A DNA stretch of 6,335 bases from DYRB01 sp041307765 (GTDB lineage: Bacteria; Pseudomonadota; Gammaproteobacteria; Chromatiales; Chromatiaceae), in NCBI GenBank assembly GCA_041307765.1, contig JBFZCW010000062.1, positions 1-6,335 on the forward strand, in the 5' to 3' direction. The notes beneath the pieces were generated by a model. It saw nothing but the letters and a program-made list of their open reading frames with translations, did not search any database and was not told the origin of the DNA. Positions 5,438 to 6,335 of the stretch are shown piece after piece. The position numbers and the translations under genes were made by a program. Position 1 is the stretch's first letter. Every line of letters starts with the position of its first letter.

Positions 5438-6335
5438 TCAGTGCTCGCCCGCGGGGCCGCCGATGGGGCCCTCCGCTGCCGACCCGCCGCTGCTGACCCC
5501 GGACGCTGGCCGAGCCCCCCCGCGCCTGGGGTCGTCGGCCTCGTCCCAGTCCTTGGGCGGGCGAGGGGTGCGCCCGGCCATAATGTCGTCGATCTGACCC
5601 GAGTCGATGGTCTCGTAGCGGATCAGCGCGTCGGCCATGGCGTGGAGCTTGCCCAGGTTCTCGTCCAGAATGGTGCGTGCCCGACTGTAGTTCCGGTCGA
5701 TGATGTTGCGCACCTCCTCGTCGATGATGTGCGAGGTCTCGTCTGACACGCTCTTGTGTTGGGTCACCGCATGGCCGAGGAAGACTTCCTGCTCGTCCTC
5801 GCTGTAGGTGAGCGGCCCGAGACGGTCGGACAGGCCCCACTTCGTCACCATGTTGCGGGCGATCTCAGTAGCGCGCTGGATGTCACTCTGAGCCCCGGTG
5901 GTGACGGCCTCGGCACCGAAGATAATCTCCTCGGCGATGCGTCCGCCGAACAGGGTGGAGATGTTGCTCTCCAGCCACTGGCGGCTATAGCTCATGCGAT
6001 CCCCGTCGGGGAGGAACATGGTCACGCCCAGGGCCCGCCCACGCGGGATGATGGTCACCTTGTAGACCGGGTCGTGGATGGGCAGGCTGCGCCCTACGAT
6101 GGCATGGCCAGCCTCGTGGTAGGCAGTCAGGCGCTTCTCCTCGTCGGTCATGACCATGGAGCGGCGCTCGGCGCCCATCATGATCTTGTCCTTGGCCTTT
6201 TCCAGGTCCTCCATATCCACCAAGCGCTTGCTGGCGCGGGCGGCAAAGAGGGCCGCTTCGTTGACCAGATTCGCCAGGTCTGCCCCAGAGAAACCAGGAG
6301 TCCCGCGGGCGATGACGGACGCCTTGACGTCGTCC
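5438..6335 (-). CDS. ftsH: ATP-dependent zinc metalloprotease FtsH (C-terminal part, N-terminus outside window)
   Basis: FtsH is a hexameric, inner-membrane-anchored AAA+ protease that extracts and degrades membrane proteins and some cytosolic regulators, including LpxC in enterobacteria. The 298 visible residues start inside the AAA module: ARGTPGFSGADLANLVNEAALFAARASKR is the end of the AAA lid, followed by EKAKDKIMMGAERRSMVM. The peptidase domain carries the zinc motif HEAGH (His residues 36 and 40 counted from the TTG codon at 6223) and the third ligand Asp in GAQSDIQRA, 74 residues after the second His as in E. coli. TSDRLGPL-like, VFLG and SDETSHIIDEEVRNIIDRNYSRA helices follow. The end is a Gly/Pro/Asp-rich, probably disordered tail finishing at TGA 5438. 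The transmembrane segments, Walker motifs and start codon lie beyond the right edge; the reading frame continues to base 6335. It is the first visible gene of the run leading to folP. Confidence 0.98.
   Translation of the reverse strand, partial: DDVKASVIARGTPGFSGADLANLVNEAALFAARASKRLVDMEDLEKAKDKIMMGAERRSMVMTDEEKRLTAYHEAGHAIVGRSLPIHDPVYKVTIIPRGRALGVTMFLPDGDRMSYSRQWLESNISTLFGGRIAEEIIFGAEAVTTGAQSDIQRATEIARNMVTKWGLSDRLGPLTYSEDEQEVFLGHAVTQHKSVSDETSHIIDEEVRNIIDRNYSRARTILDENLGKLHAMADALIRYETIDSGQIDDIMAGRTPRPPKDWDEADDPRRGGARPASGVSSGGSAAEGPIGGPAGEH

Noticed and set aside
5418..5840. Upstream in-frame extension of folP through ftsH
   Set aside because: The frame is open only because of high GC. The predicted residues are Arg/Gly/His/Pro-rich, while the overlapping frame encodes the conserved FtsH peptidase domain. 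FolP starts properly at ATG 5417.

Overview
This is a GC-rich, densely packed piece of a bacterial chromosome. Every gene in it is recognisable. The protein motifs are gammaproteobacterial (FolP, GlmM, FtsH and Fur all read close to the enterobacterial versions), and the fur/bamE divergent pair next to ratA-rnfH is a typical gammaproteobacterial arrangement. High GC and many GTG starts would fit a Chromatiales-like lineage (purple sulfur bacteria and relatives). That placement is an inference from composition and gene order, not a proof.

Layout, left to right. The 5' part of fur (iron-responsive repressor, TTG start) runs leftwards off the window from 340. A 101-bp divergent spacer follows, then bamE (442-927, plus strand), which encodes a lipoprotein of the outer-membrane-protein assembly machine. 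An 86-bp convergent spacer with small inverted repeats (928-1013) separates bamE from a run of six minus-strand genes. In transcription order these are ftsH (partial, enters from the right edge), folP, glmM, an NSS/SNF-family sodium symporter, ratA and rnfH.

The six minus-strand genes are separated by 20, 27, 6 and 2 nt, and the last pair overlaps by 8 nt. They therefore look like one transcription unit, or at least a translationally coupled chain. ftsH-folP-glmM is a widespread gammaproteobacterial cluster covering membrane protein quality control, folate synthesis and the UDP-GlcNAc precursor pathway. ratA-rnfH followed by a convergent bamE is also a familiar cluster. The transporter sits exactly at the junction between the two.

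I found no tRNA or rRNA gene, no insertion sequence, no CRISPR array and no prophage or defence genes. I do not see a previously undescribed system here. The window is ordinary core genome, and the points worth a second look are modest: the placement of the transporter, the high share of non-ATG starts, the start-site architecture of bamE/fur, and the overlap and naming of ratA/rnfH.
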